Shown here piece by piece: positions 6,926 to 15,655 of a stretch of 41,530 nucleotides of DNA. A model generated the notes under the pieces. That model saw only the letters and a program-made list of their open reading frames with translations, did no database searches and had not been told where the DNA came from. The translations under genes were made by a program, and so were the position numbers. Every line of letters starts with the position of its first letter. The stretch's first letter is position 1. Origin of the DNA: DRGT01 sp035685445 (GTDB taxonomy: Archaea; Thermoproteota; Nitrososphaeria; Nitrososphaerales; Nitrosopumilaceae). The stretch is taken from positions 1 to 41,530 of the forward strand of contig DASSAK010000080.1 in assembly GCA_035685445.1 (NCBI GenBank), written 5' to 3'.

Positions 6926-9900
6926 ATGGTATTAGCAAAAGAGTTTGATGCAAAAAAGATTGAAGCACAAATTCGTGAATATTCTGAAAAATTAGACCTG
7001 AAAATGATGATTGAGCCCGAAAAAAAGCAAAAAATTATGTTTATTGAAGGACCCCCAACTATGAACGGCACACCTCATGCAGGCCACCTAAGAGGGCGTG
7101 TGATAAAAGATCTATGGTACAGATACAAAACACTTCAAGGTTACGACGTGACGTTTAATGCAGGATGGGATACACAAGGCCTTCCTGTTGAGCTTCAAGC
7201 TGAAAAAGAACTTGGAGTGACAGGAGATAAAAATGAAATTATAAAAAAAGTTGGAATGGAAAAACTTGTTTCTGAATGCAAACGTATTGTAAAAAAATTT
7301 AATGAAAAGTGGGTTGAAGCTGACAAACTTCTTGGAATGTCATTTAATCAAGAAAAAGCGTATTGGACATACAAAGATGAATTTATTGAAAGAGAATGGA
7401 AATTTCTAAAAAAAGCAAATGAAAATGGAATACTAGAGGATGATTATACTGTAATTGCATATTGTCCCAGCTGCCAAACATCGCTTAGTCATGCAGAAGT
7501 AAATCAAGGATATGACGAAGTAAAAGATCCATCACTGTACTATAAAGTAAAACTCAGAGATGAAGATGTGTTTCTAATTGTTTGGACTACAATGCCATTT
7601 ACCTTAGTTACAGATGCCATGGTTGGCCTAAATCCAAATGAAGATTATCATTATGTTAAAGTTGAAAATGAGACTTGGGTTATTGGAAAAACAAGATTAG
7701 AAGAATTTTTAAAAGAAGCTAGAGTTGAGAGTCATTCTATTTTAAAGACCATCAAGGGTTCAGAATTTGAAGGAAAAAAATACATTCATCCGCTTTTAGA
7801 AGAAATTCCAGAATTAAAAGAATGCTCAAAAAATGAAAATTATCATGTAGCAGTTGCTGAAGAATTTGTAGATGTAACTGCAGGAAGTGGGCTTGTCCAT
7901 CTTTCTCCTGCAAACGGTGAAGATGACATCAACATTGCTAACAAAAGAAAGGTAGAAATTTTCAACCCAATCAATGATCAAGTCAAGTTTACAGAAAGAG
8001 CTGGAAGATACTCAGGATTGTTTGTTAGAGATGCTGATGAGAAAATTGTCAACGACCTCAAAGAAAAAAATGCTCTAGTAAGAATTGGAAAAATAAAACA
8101 CAAATATCCTCTATGTTGGCGTTCAAAACACCCACTTGTTTGGCTTGCAAGAAAAGGCTGGTTTTACAAACTAGATAGGCTTGGAGACAAGGCTATTCAG
8201 GCTGCAGAAAGCGTAGAGTATTTTTTTGAGCCACCAAAAAATAGATTCTTAGGAATCATCAAAGAAAAACATCCGTGGTGCATTTCCAGAGAAAGATTTT
8301 GGGGGTGTCCACTACCAATGTGGTTATGCAATGAATGTGAAAATCAAAATTGGTTTTATTCACGAAAAGAAATTGTTGATGCAGCATCAGAACTTCCAGA
8401 TGGTGAAAACTTTGAATTGCATAAACCTTGGATCGATAAAATTAAAATTAAATGTAAAAAATGTGGCAACACAAATACAACACGAGAACAATATGTTTTA
8501 GATACTTGGCACAACAGTGGTTCAGCCCCATATTCTTCCTTAACAGATGAAGAATATGCAAAAAACATTCCAGCGCCATTTTTTACAGAAGGAATTGATC
8601 AAACAAGAGGTTGGGCATACACATTACTAATTGAAAATGTAATTCTAAATAATGCACCAATTCCTCCCTACAAAGCTTTTTTGTTTCAAGGACATGTTCT
8701 TGACAAAAATGGAAACAAGATGAGTAAAAGTCTTGGAAACGTAATTGATGCTGAAGAACTTTTAAAAAAATATCCAGTTGATTTGATTAGATTCTATTTT
8801 ATTTGGAAATCAAGTCCAATAGAGCCATTAAACTTTAGTACAGATGAGTTAATGTCAAGACCATATCAAGTTATTAGCACACTATATCACTTGCATCTTT
8901 ATTTTAAACAAAATAGTGAATATGACAAATTTGATTCGAAACTTACAATACAATGGGCAAAAGAAAATAATCTTTTATCATCACCGGACATTTGGATACT
9001 ATCAAAACTTCAAAAATTGATCAAGACAACCACCGAACTTTATGATAAATGCAAGTTTCACGAAGCTGCAAAATCAATTGAAGATTTTATCATAAATTTA
9101 CTAAGCCAAGTCTATATTCCAATTACACGTGGAGAGTTATGGGAAGAAAGTGAAGAAAAAAAGAATCGCAGATTTGCAATCTATTCAATTTTGTATGAAA
9201 CACTTAGAGTGTTAGATATTTTGATTCATCCATTGTCCCCATACACTAGCGAATATCTCTATTTAGGCACATTTGGCAAGAGTAAGAGTATTTTGCTTGA
9301 GAATTGGCCAAAAGAACAAGAATCTCTAGAAAATGAAAAAGTTGAAGAATCATTTGATTTGCTCAAAGAGGTTACATCTGTTTCAGCAGCTGCGAGAATG
9401 AAAGGCAAACTAAAACGCAGATGGCCACTAAATGAGGCAATAATTTGTGTTCAAAAAGGTCAAAAAGAAAAACTAGAATCATTGGATGCCCTTTTAGTAT
9501 CACAACTAAATGTAGAAAAATATAGTATCAAAGAAATTGAAAAAAAGGATGGTTTAGAACAGCTCCAACAATTAAAACAATTAGAGATTCCAGTTGTTCC
9601 AAAAATTGAACTTGAAAGAAAAAAGATTGGTCCAAAAGCAAAGCAGCACATGGGAAAACTTGTTCAAAAATTTTCTGAAACAGATTCAGAAGATATCTTT
9701 AATGGATTAACCAAGGATGAAAAATTTACTTTTGAAATTGAAGGCACACAGATAGTATTAGACAAAGAAGATTTTGTCATAGACTTTGATGCAGCTGAAG
9801 GGTTTGCAGTTTCACAGCGAGATGATCTAGTTGTCTTTATTTCGACTACAAGAAACAGAGAAATGATGGCCAAAGGTCTTGTAAAGGATTTAGCAAGACG

Positions 9901-10120
9901 ACTTCAGACATTAAGAAAGGAAAGAGGATACAATCCAACAGATGTGCTTAATGTGGCATCCGTCTTAGATTTAGATGACGAATCTCTGAACATGGTTAAA
10001 GAAAAATCAAAAGATCTTGCATTTTTAGTCAGAGTCAAGAAGGTTGATTTTTCACAATCTTGTAGAGAATACAAAGAAGACGATATTGATGGCCATAAAA
10101 TCAGAATCTCAGTTGAATGA
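6926..10120 (+). CDS. ileS: isoleucyl-tRNA synthetase
   Basis: 1064 residues, a class I synthetase of the archaeal/eukaryotic type. The HIGH-equivalent is PHAGH (residues 50-54) in EGPPTMNGTPHAGH, and KMSKS is at 598-602. The block EGIDQTRGWAYTLL is specific to IleRS. The CP1 editing domain includes YCPSCQTSLSHAEV and VWTTMPFTLVTDAM, with Cys pairs likely to bind zinc and a further CKKCGNTN pair near residue 510. An anticodon-binding helical domain and an archaeal C-terminal extension follow. ATG at 6926 lies about 27 bases after GATTTATAAC, so the message is probably leaderless. Confidence 0.96.
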   Translation: MVLAKEFDAKKIEAQIREYSEKLDLKMMIEPEKKQKIMFIEGPPTMNGTPHAGHLRGRVIKDLWYRYKTLQGYDVTFNAGWDTQGLPVELQAEKELGVTGDKNEIIKKVGMEKLVSECKRIVKKFNEKWVEADKLLGMSFNQEKAYWTYKDEFIEREWKFLKKANENGILEDDYTVIAYCPSCQTSLSHAEVNQGYDEVKDPSLYYKVKLRDEDVFLIVWTTMPFTLVTDAMVGLNPNEDYHYVKVENETWVIGKTRLEEFLKEARVESHSILKTIKGSEFEGKKYIHPLLEEIPELKECSKNENYHVAVAEEFVDVTAGSGLVHLSPANGEDDINIANKRKVEIFNPINDQVKFTERAGRYSGLFVRDADEKIVNDLKEKNALVRIGKIKHKYPLCWRSKHPLVWLARKGWFYKLDRLGDKAIQAAESVEYFFEPPKNRFLGIIKEKHPWCISRERFWGCPLPMWLCNECENQNWFYSRKEIVDAASELPDGENFELHKPWIDKIKIKCKKCGNTNTTREQYVLDTWHNSGSAPYSSLTDEEYAKNIPAPFFTEGIDQTRGWAYTLLIENVILNNAPIPPYKAFLFQGHVLDKNGNKMSKSLGNVIDAEELLKKYPVDLIRFYFIWKSSPIEPLNFSTDELMSRPYQVISTLYHLHLYFKQNSEYDKFDSKLTIQWAKENNLLSSPDIWILSKLQKLIKTTTELYDKCKFHEAAKSIEDFIINLLSQVYIPITRGELWEESEEKKNRRFAIYSILYETLRVLDILIHPLSPYTSEYLYLGTFGKSKSILLENWPKEQESLENEKVEESFDLLKEVTSVSAAARMKGKLKRRWPLNEAIICVQKGQKEKLESLDALLVSQLNVEKYSIKEIEKKDGLEQLQQLKQLEIPVVPKIELERKKIGPKAKQHMGKLVQKFSETDSEDIFNGLTKDEKFTFEIEGTQIVLDKEDFVIDFDAAEGFAVSQRDDLVVFISTTRNREMMAKGLVKDLARRLQTLRKERGYNPTDVLNVASVLDLDDESLNMVKEKSKDLAFLVRVKKVDFSQSCREYKEDDIDGHKIRISVE

Positions 10121-10208
10121 TTGGTCAACAATGAATAGATTTGTTGTAGTAAGTGGTTAGCTTTTAGCTCATCTGGTATAATAAATAGAAAATCCGCCAT
10201 ATACTACC

Positions 10209-10538
10209 ATGGTTAAGCAGATTAGTCTTGATGCCTGGCAAATCCAACATCTAACTGATTTGCTAAAGCAAGGCTCACTTGCAGTCTCAAAAACAAATAC
10301 TCCAATTGTTCTATACAGGCAGACCCTAGAAGAAGATGAGAATTCTTATGAGGAAATAGTCTGTACTTTGGCCTCAAATTATGTGATAGAGCAGTTAGTT
10401 ACATCAGGGGGTCCACTAGTTCCAAGTTTCCATCAACAATTTGTGTTCACGATTGAAGAATATCCACAAAGGTTAATGAAAAAAAGCAAAGATCGTTTCT
10501 TAGAAATTGTTTCATTACTTGAAAATCAACTAAAGTAA
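10209..10538 (+). CDS. hypothetical protein, soluble, lineage-specific
   Basis: 109 residues that I do not recognise. No membrane helix, no Cys motif apart from a single Cys, and a predicted alpha/beta mix with acidic and basic patches. The start is supported by GTATAATAAATAG (about 10176-10188) roughly 28 bases before the ATG. It lies between ileS and sucC on the same strand and has its own promoter. The ORF quality is good; function unknown. Confidence 0.7.
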   Translation: MVKQISLDAWQIQHLTDLLKQGSLAVSKTNTPIVLYRQTLEEDENSYEEIVCTLASNYVIEQLVTSGGPLVPSFHQQFVFTIEEYPQRLMKKSKDRFLEIVSLLENQLK

Positions 10539-10582
10539 AATCGCCCTACAGATTATAAGGATCGAAAAAACCAGATTTTTTC

Positions 10583-11689
10583 ATGCGTTTACTAGAGTAT
10601 CAAGCTAAAGAATTATTCAAAGAATTTGGAATTCGAATTCCTCTCAGTCTTGCATCAAAAGATATTGAAAAAGGTAGAAAAGATGCAAAAGAATTAGGAT
10701 TTCCTTTTGTAATTAAAATTCAGGTTCCAGTTGGAGGAAGAGGAAAAGCAGGTGGAATTCAAAAATGTCATAACGAGGATGAATTTGAATTAAAATATCC
10801 TCAGGTTTTAGGAATGACAATCAAAGGAGAAAAAGCAAGAGCTATTCTTCTTGAAAAAATGGCAGACATTAAAAGCGAATTGTATTTGTCTTTGTTTTTG
10901 AATCGTAGTAAAAGATGTTACACTATAATTGCATCAGCTGAAGGCGGAGTTGAAATTGAATCAGTAAAAAATCAAATTATTCGTGAAGTTGGTTTAGGTC
11001 ACGTTGATGAAAATATTGCAAAAGAAGTTGCAAAAGAAATGGGACTTGAAGGAAAATCGGCCGAAGACTTTGTAGAGATTTTGCAGAAGCTGTCAAAGCT
11101 TACAATTGAAAAAGAAGCCGAGCTTGCTGAAATTAATCCTCTTGCAATGTTAGAGGATGGTTCGTTGATGGCACTTGATGGCAAACTAATCACAGATGAT
11201 AATTCAAATTTTCGACACGAAGAATTGCAAAAATATCAAGAAATGTCAGAAATTGAAAAAAGAGCAGAAAAGAGCGGATTCTCTCTTGTTGAATTAGATG
11301 GAAATATTGCAGTTGTTGGAAATGGCGCAGGACTTGTAATGTCAACTCTAGATATGTTATCAGATAATGGCGGAAAGCCAGCTTGTTTTTTAGATGTAGG
11401 TGGAGGAGCTACAACTGAATCTGTGTATGAAGCATTAACATTGATTAGCAAAATGAGCAAAGTCAAAGCAATTCTTGTAAATCTTTATGGCGGAATTGTA
11501 AAAACTACAACCGTTGCAACTGCGTTTATCAAAGCGTATGAAGATAATTTAATTGATCTTCCAGTATTTGCAAGACTCAAAGGTGCAGAGTCAGAAAAAT
11601 CAAAAGAGATGCTAAAAAACACTAAAACAAAATTGTTTGATTCAGTTGAAGGAGCAATTAACGCAGCAGTCATGGGAGGATCAAAGTGA
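10583..11689 (+). CDS. sucC: succinyl-CoA ligase (ADP-forming) beta subunit
   Basis: 368 residues with the ATP-grasp fold of SucC: N-terminal LLEYQAKELFKEFGI, nucleotide-binding VIKIQVPVGGRGKAGGI, the AELAEINPL metal/ATP segment and LDVGGGATTESVYEAL in the CoA-ligase domain. It is slightly shorter than E. coli SucC (388). It couples succinyl-CoA cleavage to ATP or GTP formation. In ammonia-oxidizing archaea succinyl-CoA is also a node of the 3-hydroxypropionate/4-hydroxybutyrate CO2-fixation cycle. GATTATAAGG lies about 27 bases before the ATG. It overlaps sucD by 4 bases. Confidence 0.93.
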   Translation: MRLLEYQAKELFKEFGIRIPLSLASKDIEKGRKDAKELGFPFVIKIQVPVGGRGKAGGIQKCHNEDEFELKYPQVLGMTIKGEKARAILLEKMADIKSELYLSLFLNRSKRCYTIIASAEGGVEIESVKNQIIREVGLGHVDENIAKEVAKEMGLEGKSAEDFVEILQKLSKLTIEKEAELAEINPLAMLEDGSLMALDGKLITDDNSNFRHEELQKYQEMSEIEKRAEKSGFSLVELDGNIAVVGNGAGLVMSTLDMLSDNGGKPACFLDVGGGATTESVYEALTLISKMSKVKAILVNLYGGIVKTTTVATAFIKAYEDNLIDLPVFARLKGAESEKSKEMLKNTKTKLFDSVEGAINAAVMGGSK

Positions 11690-12603
11690 CAAATATTTTT
11701 GAATTGTTAAGAGGAAAAGAAGGTGATCCCGATTACAAGAAAAAAGGTGTAATTGTTCAAGGAATTACTGGAAAATTTGGTTCATTTCATACAAAAAGTA
11801 TGATAGAGTACGGCACAAACATTGTTGCAGGTGTCGTTCCAGGTAAAGGTGGAAAGAAATTTGAAAATGTTCCAATTTATGAAACCGTTAAAGAGGCCAT
11901 AGATGCAACTGGTGCAAAAATTTCCATTGTATTTGTTCCTGCAAAGTTTTTTTTATCTGCAGCAAAAGAAGCACTTGAGGCGGGAATAAAACTACTTGTT
12001 GCAATACCAGAACATGTTCCAATTAGAGACACAATGGAAATTTTAGAATTAGCAAAGAAAAATGATGCAATCATCATAGGACCAAACACTCCTGGCGTCA
12101 TGATTCCAGAAGTAATTAAGATAGGAATAATGCCTGCAAGCCCATTCAAAGCAGGAAATATTGCTGTGCTGTCAAAAAGCGGTACTCTGCTATACGAAAT
12201 TTCAGATGCATTATCAGAAGGAGGTTTTGGTCAATCCATAACACTTGGAATTGGTGGAGACCCAATTAATGGGACTAGACTAATTGATGCATTTGACATG
12301 GTCAAAGACATTCCTGATTTGAAAGGAATGGTAGTAGTTGGCGAAATTGGAGGAGATGCAGAAGAAATTCTTGCTCAACGGATAATTGATTCAAACTTCA
12401 AAAAACCAGTAGTTGCATACATTGCAGGCAGAGCAGCCCCAAAAGAGAAGAGGATGGGTCATGCAGGGGCCATTGTTTATGGAAATTATGGGTCAGCTGA
12501 ATCCAAAGTTTCTATGTTTAACAAGGCAAACGTTCCTGTTGCAAAAAGACCTATTGATGTTCCCATTCTTTTGGCAGGAAAGATGGAACAAACAGGCGAT
12601 TAA
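11686..12603 (+). CDS. sucD: succinyl-CoA ligase (ADP-forming) alpha subunit
   Basis: 305 residues, the standard SucD length. The CoA-binding Rossmann domain has VQGITGKFGSFHTKSM and an 'IIGPNTPGVMIP' segment; the ligase domain has SKSGTLLYEI, GIGGDPINGT and the phosphorylated active-site His259 in RMGHAGAIVYG. GTG start overlapping the sucC stop (GTGA), so the two subunits are translationally coupled. It forms the alpha/beta complex with the upstream product. Confidence 0.95.
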   Translation: MTNIFELLRGKEGDPDYKKKGVIVQGITGKFGSFHTKSMIEYGTNIVAGVVPGKGGKKFENVPIYETVKEAIDATGAKISIVFVPAKFFLSAAKEALEAGIKLLVAIPEHVPIRDTMEILELAKKNDAIIIGPNTPGVMIPEVIKIGIMPASPFKAGNIAVLSKSGTLLYEISDALSEGGFGQSITLGIGGDPINGTRLIDAFDMVKDIPDLKGMVVVGEIGGDAEEILAQRIIDSNFKKPVVAYIAGRAAPKEKRMGHAGAIVYGNYGSAESKVSMFNKANVPVAKRPIDVPILLAGKMEQTGD

Positions 12604-12634
12604 ATTAATAGAGAGTTCAAATGTGTGAAAGAAG

Positions 12635-12802
12635 ATGCCAATAACAGATACAACGAAAAAGCAAATTGCTCAAAAAGCACGTCTTCATATGAAGATTTGT
12701 TTTAACTGTGGTTCAAGAAACCCAATCAGTGCAACAAGGTGCAGAAAGTGTAAAAACACCTACTTGAGATTAAAAAATAGGACATTAGGCGTCAAAAAGT
12801 AG
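12635..12802 (+). CDS. rpl40e: 50S ribosomal protein L40e
   Basis: 55 residues ending GVKK, the usual size of archaeal L40e. The zinc ribbon is C-x2-C-x10-C-x2-C (Cys22, 25, 36, 39), within a basic protein. It starts 31 bases after the sucD stop; an AT-rich TAAATTAA at 12601 lies about 30 bases before the ATG, so it may have its own leaderless transcript or be read from sucD. It is shorter than a typical ORF cut-off and easily missed. Confidence 0.92.
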   Translation: MPITDTTKKQIAQKARLHMKICFNCGSRNPISATRCRKCKNTYLRLKNRTLGVKK

Positions 12803-12849
12803 TTTTTCAGATAATAAGACAAAAAAAGTTCTTAATTTTTACAACCAAT

Positions 12850-12946
12850 GGACCGGTTGTCTAGTGGCTAGGATGACGCACTCACACTGCGTAAGAATTT
12901 CTAAATTCCGCAAGGGTCATGGGTTCGAATCCCATCCGGTCCACCA
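12850..12946 (+). tRNA. tRNA-Val(CAC) with a 21-nt non-canonical intron; CCA encoded
   Basis: Acceptor GGACCGG (12850-12856) pairs with CCGGTCC (12936-12942); discriminator A12943 is followed by an encoded CCA. D-stem GTCT/GGAT, anticodon stem ACGCA (12876-12880)/TGCGT (12888-12892), loop CTCACAC with anticodon CAC, T-arm ATGGG-TTCGAAT-CCCAT. Between the anticodon stem and the T-arm there are 26 bases instead of 5; removing 12894-12914 leaves AGGTC and a 76-nt tRNA. All helices are exact apart from two G-U pairs in the D-stem. Confidence 0.93.
12894..12914 (+). other. tRNA intron in the variable loop (between nucleotides 44 and 45) with bulge-helix-bulge
   Basis: TGCG (12888-12891) pairs with CGCA (12909-12912) to give the central 4-bp helix. 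It is flanked by 3-nt bulges TAA (12892-12894) and AGG (12913-12915), with an inner hairpin GAATT-TCTA-AATTC. Cutting each bulge after its second base, as archaeal splicing endonucleases do, removes exactly 21 nt and restores a normal variable loop. This is a structural inference from the sequence. Confidence 0.8.
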
Positions 12947-12986
12947 CTAAAACTAATATCATATGACAGTTTGATGTAGTCTAGAA

Positions 12987-13379
12987 ATGAGTACTGAGTT
13001 TTCAAAAATCAAAGTCAAAGATGTCATGTCCAAAGAACTAATCACTGTAGATCCTGGAACCACTGTTTTTCAAATAGCAAAAATGATGGAAAAAGGAGGC
13101 ATTGGTGCAGTGTTGATGAAAAAAGATGGCACTACTTCAGGCATAGTTACTGATAGAGACTTTGCGATAAAAATTGCAACACAAAAACTTTCTTTGGAAA
13201 CACCAGTAGATGATGTTGCATCATCTCCTTTAGAAACAATAAGCTCTGACGAATCAATTTTAGTTGCAGCAAATAAAATGTCATCAAAAAAGATTAGAAA
13301 ACTTGCAGTAGTTGAAAACAACAACATCGTTGGAATTATTACTTCAACAGATCTAGTAAATCAATTAGCAAAGAAATAG
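12987..13379 (+). CDS. protein of two CBS domains
   Basis: 130 residues made of a tandem CBS pair (Bateman module): VKDVMSKELITVDPGT ... GAVLMKKDG-GIVTDRDFA, then VDDVASSPLETISSDES ... KIRKLAVVENNNIVGIITSTDLV. No catalytic or DNA-binding domain is attached. CBS pairs usually sense adenine nucleotides or S-adenosylmethionine; the partner here is unknown. The gene follows the tRNA by 40 bases. Confidence 0.9.
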   Translation: MSTEFSKIKVKDVMSKELITVDPGTTVFQIAKMMEKGGIGAVLMKKDGTTSGIVTDRDFAIKIATQKLSLETPVDDVASSPLETISSDESILVAANKMSSKKIRKLAVVENNNIVGIITSTDLVNQLAKK

Positions 13380-13502
13380 TAAAAAATACCTAATTAAATT
13401 TGATTAAACGATTTTGTGCGTACACGAGAGTCTTTGTTGCCCAATCAACTTTATTTTATGAAAGTTGTAAATAATATGGCAATGTAATATCTTAAGATAG
13501 TA

Positions 13503-13616
13503 ATGTGCTGGAAAGGTGGCTTTGTCTGTGAGTTTTGTGGAAAAAATTTTCAAAATGATCCCATCAAATTAACCCTACATATAAAAAACAACCATGAGAA
13601 AATATTTCGAAAATGA
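13503..13616 (+). CDS. small C2H2 zinc-finger protein (37 aa)
   Basis: 37 residues with Cys9-x2-Cys12-x13-His26-x4-His31 and the usual aromatic after the second Cys (CGKNF). The stop overlaps the start of the Cys-cluster gene (ATGA), so it is probably its upstream partner in an operon. An AT-rich TAAATAATATGG lies about 27 bases before the ATG. Possible nucleic-acid or protein binder; the role is not inferable. Confidence 0.6.
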   Translation: MCWKGGFVCEFCGKNFQNDPIKLTLHIKNNHEKIFRK

Positions 13617-14107
13617 AACCAAGTTTTAGTAAATTATGTGATAGCTGTACTCACCAAAACTGTTGTACTGATTCATCAGTACCACTAGTTTTTGAAAGTG
13701 ATTTTAAGCGCTTAGAGAAGATAGGAAAAACTGATGACAGATATTTGCACATTAGAGATGTAAAAGGTAAAAAAATCAAAGCAATTAACAAAAAAAATAA
13801 TTCTACTCAATGTGTTTTCTGGGACGATGAAAAGAAAAATTGTTCCATATATGAACACAGACCATTTGATTGCAGAGCTTATCCCTTTGACATCATTTTA
13901 ATCGACAACAAGTATCATTGGATAGTGTACTCATGTAATCCAGAAAGTAATTGGAAATGGACAGAGTCCTATCTAGAAATGTTCGAAAAGGATGAATCGT
14001 TTAAGGAGATTAGAAAAAATATGAAAATCTTTTCTGATAACACAGAATTAATTTTGCCCAATGAGGAAAAGAAAAGACCCTATACCATATTGCGTGAAGT
14101 TCGTTAG
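13613..14107 (+). CDS. YkgJ-family cysteine-cluster protein
   Basis: 164 residues. The N-terminal CDSCTHQNCC cluster and the later C-FWDDEKKNCSIYEHRPFDCRAYPFD block are the signature of the YkgJ/UPF0153 family, thought to bind a metal or an Fe-S/zinc cluster (CxxCxxxCC ... C ... C ... RP ... CR-YP). No second domain. It overlaps the C2H2 gene by 4 bases. The biochemical role of the family is not established. Confidence 0.85.
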   Translation: MKPSFSKLCDSCTHQNCCTDSSVPLVFESDFKRLEKIGKTDDRYLHIRDVKGKKIKAINKKNNSTQCVFWDDEKKNCSIYEHRPFDCRAYPFDIILIDNKYHWIVYSCNPESNWKWTESYLEMFEKDESFKEIRKNMKIFSDNTELILPNEEKKRPYTILREVR

Positions 14108-14122
14108 AATTTCTTGTATGAA

Positions 14123-14968
14123 TTATTGCGGTAATTGAAGTATTGATTTTGATTTTGACCAAAGATTCTTGAATAATAGAATATTTGAATAAATCATGGA
14201 TTCTGAATTTGTCCAAAATGCTGTAACTTCCTTATTTGCGTCATTTGCCTTTTTTACAAACAGAATCATTTCTTTTCCATCCTTGATAAGAAAACAAAGG
14301 TTTTCTTTTACTGAGGCGGGCAATTTTTTTACCTTGGATTTATCAATATCATCAAAAATATACCATGATTTTTCTGATGCGGCTGTGAGAAATTTAAAGT
14401 CAACTGAATTATTTTCAAAAGCATCAAGAAAATTTGCATGATAAAACTTCAAGAAATCTTTTTCACAACCTAGAATTAAAAATTCATTTTCTGCCCGAGC
14501 TATCATATCTATGATTTTACTATTTACTTGATTACCCCCTCTTAACGTCTGGAATTTTTCTTCTTGATCGGCAAGTCCTTTACCAAGATCAGGAATGTTG
14601 GACCAGAGTTTTTTTAGAATTGGCTCTGATTTTTTTAAAGAGTTCAATCTTTCTGATTCTGCATTCACTAAAGCAGTGATAGCTTTGTCAAGAGGAACAC
14701 TAGAAAACTTTGTTGGATGATCAAAACTTGCGAGAACCATGCCTTTGTTTTGAAGGGCAGTTAGAAGATGATATGTTTCTGTTCTTGGCATTTGCAAACT
14801 TCTGCTGATTTCAATAGCAGATTTTGAACCAAATTTTCCCAGATAGAAAAAGACCTTAATTTGATTTGGTGTCAAACCAAATTTTTGAAGCTCTTCTCTA
14901 ATCTCTTCATATTTTTCAACATCTATTGGACAGTTGCCAAAGACAAGTTTCTTTCCGGTTATTCCCAT
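14123..14968 (-). CDS. TrmB-type transcriptional regulator
   Basis: About 281 residues from ATG 14968. The N-terminal winged helix reads LQKFGLTPNQIKVFFYLG..GSKSAIEISRSLQMPRTETYHLLTALQNKGMV, typical of the TrmB family, followed by a helix and a C-terminal sensing domain with the phospholipase-D-like pattern seen in TrmB proteins (MIARAENEFLILG). An in-frame ATG at 15013 gives 15 more residues, but ACTTTTAAGATC (about 14990-15001, minus strand) is a TATA box 28 bases before 14968, so I prefer the shorter form. Effector unknown. An inverted repeat flanks this TATA box. Confidence 0.85.
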   Translation of the reverse strand: MGITGKKLVFGNCPIDVEKYEEIREELQKFGLTPNQIKVFFYLGKFGSKSAIEISRSLQMPRTETYHLLTALQNKGMVLASFDHPTKFSSVPLDKAITALVNAESERLNSLKKSEPILKKLWSNIPDLGKGLADQEEKFQTLRGGNQVNSKIIDMIARAENEFLILGCEKDFLKFYHANFLDAFENNSVDFKFLTAASEKSWYIFDDIDKSKVKKLPASVKENLCFLIKDGKEMILFVKKANDANKEVTAFWTNSESMIYSNILLFKNLWSKSKSILQLPQ

Positions 14969-14980
14969 TACTGGAAATAA

Positions 14981-15014
14981 GTTGATCGGGATCTTAAAAG
15001 TATGATCGATCAAC
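14981..15014. promoter_or_regulatory. inverted repeat around the TrmB gene TATA box (probable operator)
   Basis: GTTGATC (14981-14987) and GATCAAC (15008-15014) are exact inverted repeats separated by 20 bases that contain the TATA box. An inner TGATCGATCA palindrome spans 15003-15012. The position suits autorepression by the TrmB-type protein. Confidence 0.45.
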
Positions 15015-15053
15015 TGTTTACAAATAACTACAAATGGTTACTAAATAGTTATG

Positions 15054-15536
15054 CTAGGCGTGAATTGCCACATTATTTTTAATGCGTTCTAATCTTCTTA
15101 AAACAAATTCTGCTGTCTTCTTCACATCTTGATTAGAACTAGCTAATGATTTTGAAATTAATTCATTAGAGGAAAATGCATCAAGTAAACCCAATGCTTC
15201 TATTGCTTCATGTTTTACAAGGGGACTGTCGTCATAAAGTGCACTGGTAATTAAATCAGGAATTTTATTTTCCATTTTTCTCATAGCAATTTGGTAACAT
15301 GCTTCGTGTTTTACTACACTATTGTTATCATTTTTTAAAACAAAAGCCATTAAATTAGAAATTTGATCAAATAATTTTTTGTTTTTATTATCTGCTTGAG
15401 CTGTTTCTCCAGCAAGCCATACTGCATCCCAACGTAGTGATTCATCTTTTTCATTTTCTAGAATTTGTTTGCAGGCCTCAAATCTTTCTTCTGAGGGCAG
15501 TTCTCTAATCTGATACACATCCTCATATTTTCTCAT
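15054..15536 (-). CDS. HEAT-repeat protein resembling half of deoxyhypusine hydroxylase
   Basis: 160-162 residues, all-helical HEAT/PBS-lyase-like repeats. Two His-Glu pairs (KHEACYQI and KHEAIEALG; H79/E80 and H111/E112 counting from the upstream ATG at 15542) lie 32 residues apart. They are followed by a 'TAEFVLRRLERI' helix. Deoxyhypusine hydroxylase has the same KHE-x2-Y, (K/R)HEA-x-EALG and RRLE landmarks, with four HE pairs over two such halves binding a di-iron centre. The best TATA (TTATATTT, minus strand, about 15560-15567) is 28 bases before ATG 15536. A palindrome overlaps the start. Paralog at 16953. Confidence 0.8.
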   Translation of the reverse strand: MRKYEDVYQIRELPSEERFEACKQILENEKDESLRWDAVWLAGETAQADNKNKKLFDQISNLMAFVLKNDNNSVVKHEACYQIAMRKMENKIPDLITSALYDDSPLVKHEAIEALGLLDAFSSNELISKSLASSNQDVKKTAEFVLRRLERIKNNVAIHA

Positions 15537-15551
15537 TACCATTTATGGTAA
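15536..15551. promoter_or_regulatory. 16-bp palindrome TTACCA-TTTA-TGGTAA at the HEAT gene start
   Basis: A perfect 6-4-6 inverted repeat lying between the minus-strand TATA box and the start of the HEAT gene, where a bound protein would block initiation. The same arms recur at 18346-18361 in front of the RHH gene. Confidence 0.5.
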
Positions 15552-15655
15552 TGTCTATGAAATATAATGATTTTTAAAAAAAATAGGCGTGAGTTTTGTG
15601 TGTGATGCACTGCAGCACAGGATCGGTTATAAACCACTAGAGATTATTTCCATTA

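Noticed and set aside
10150..10185. GCTCATCTGG resembling a tRNA D-arm after ileS
   Set aside because: No matching acceptor or T-arm; the TATA-like sequence there belongs to the promoter of the gene at 10209.
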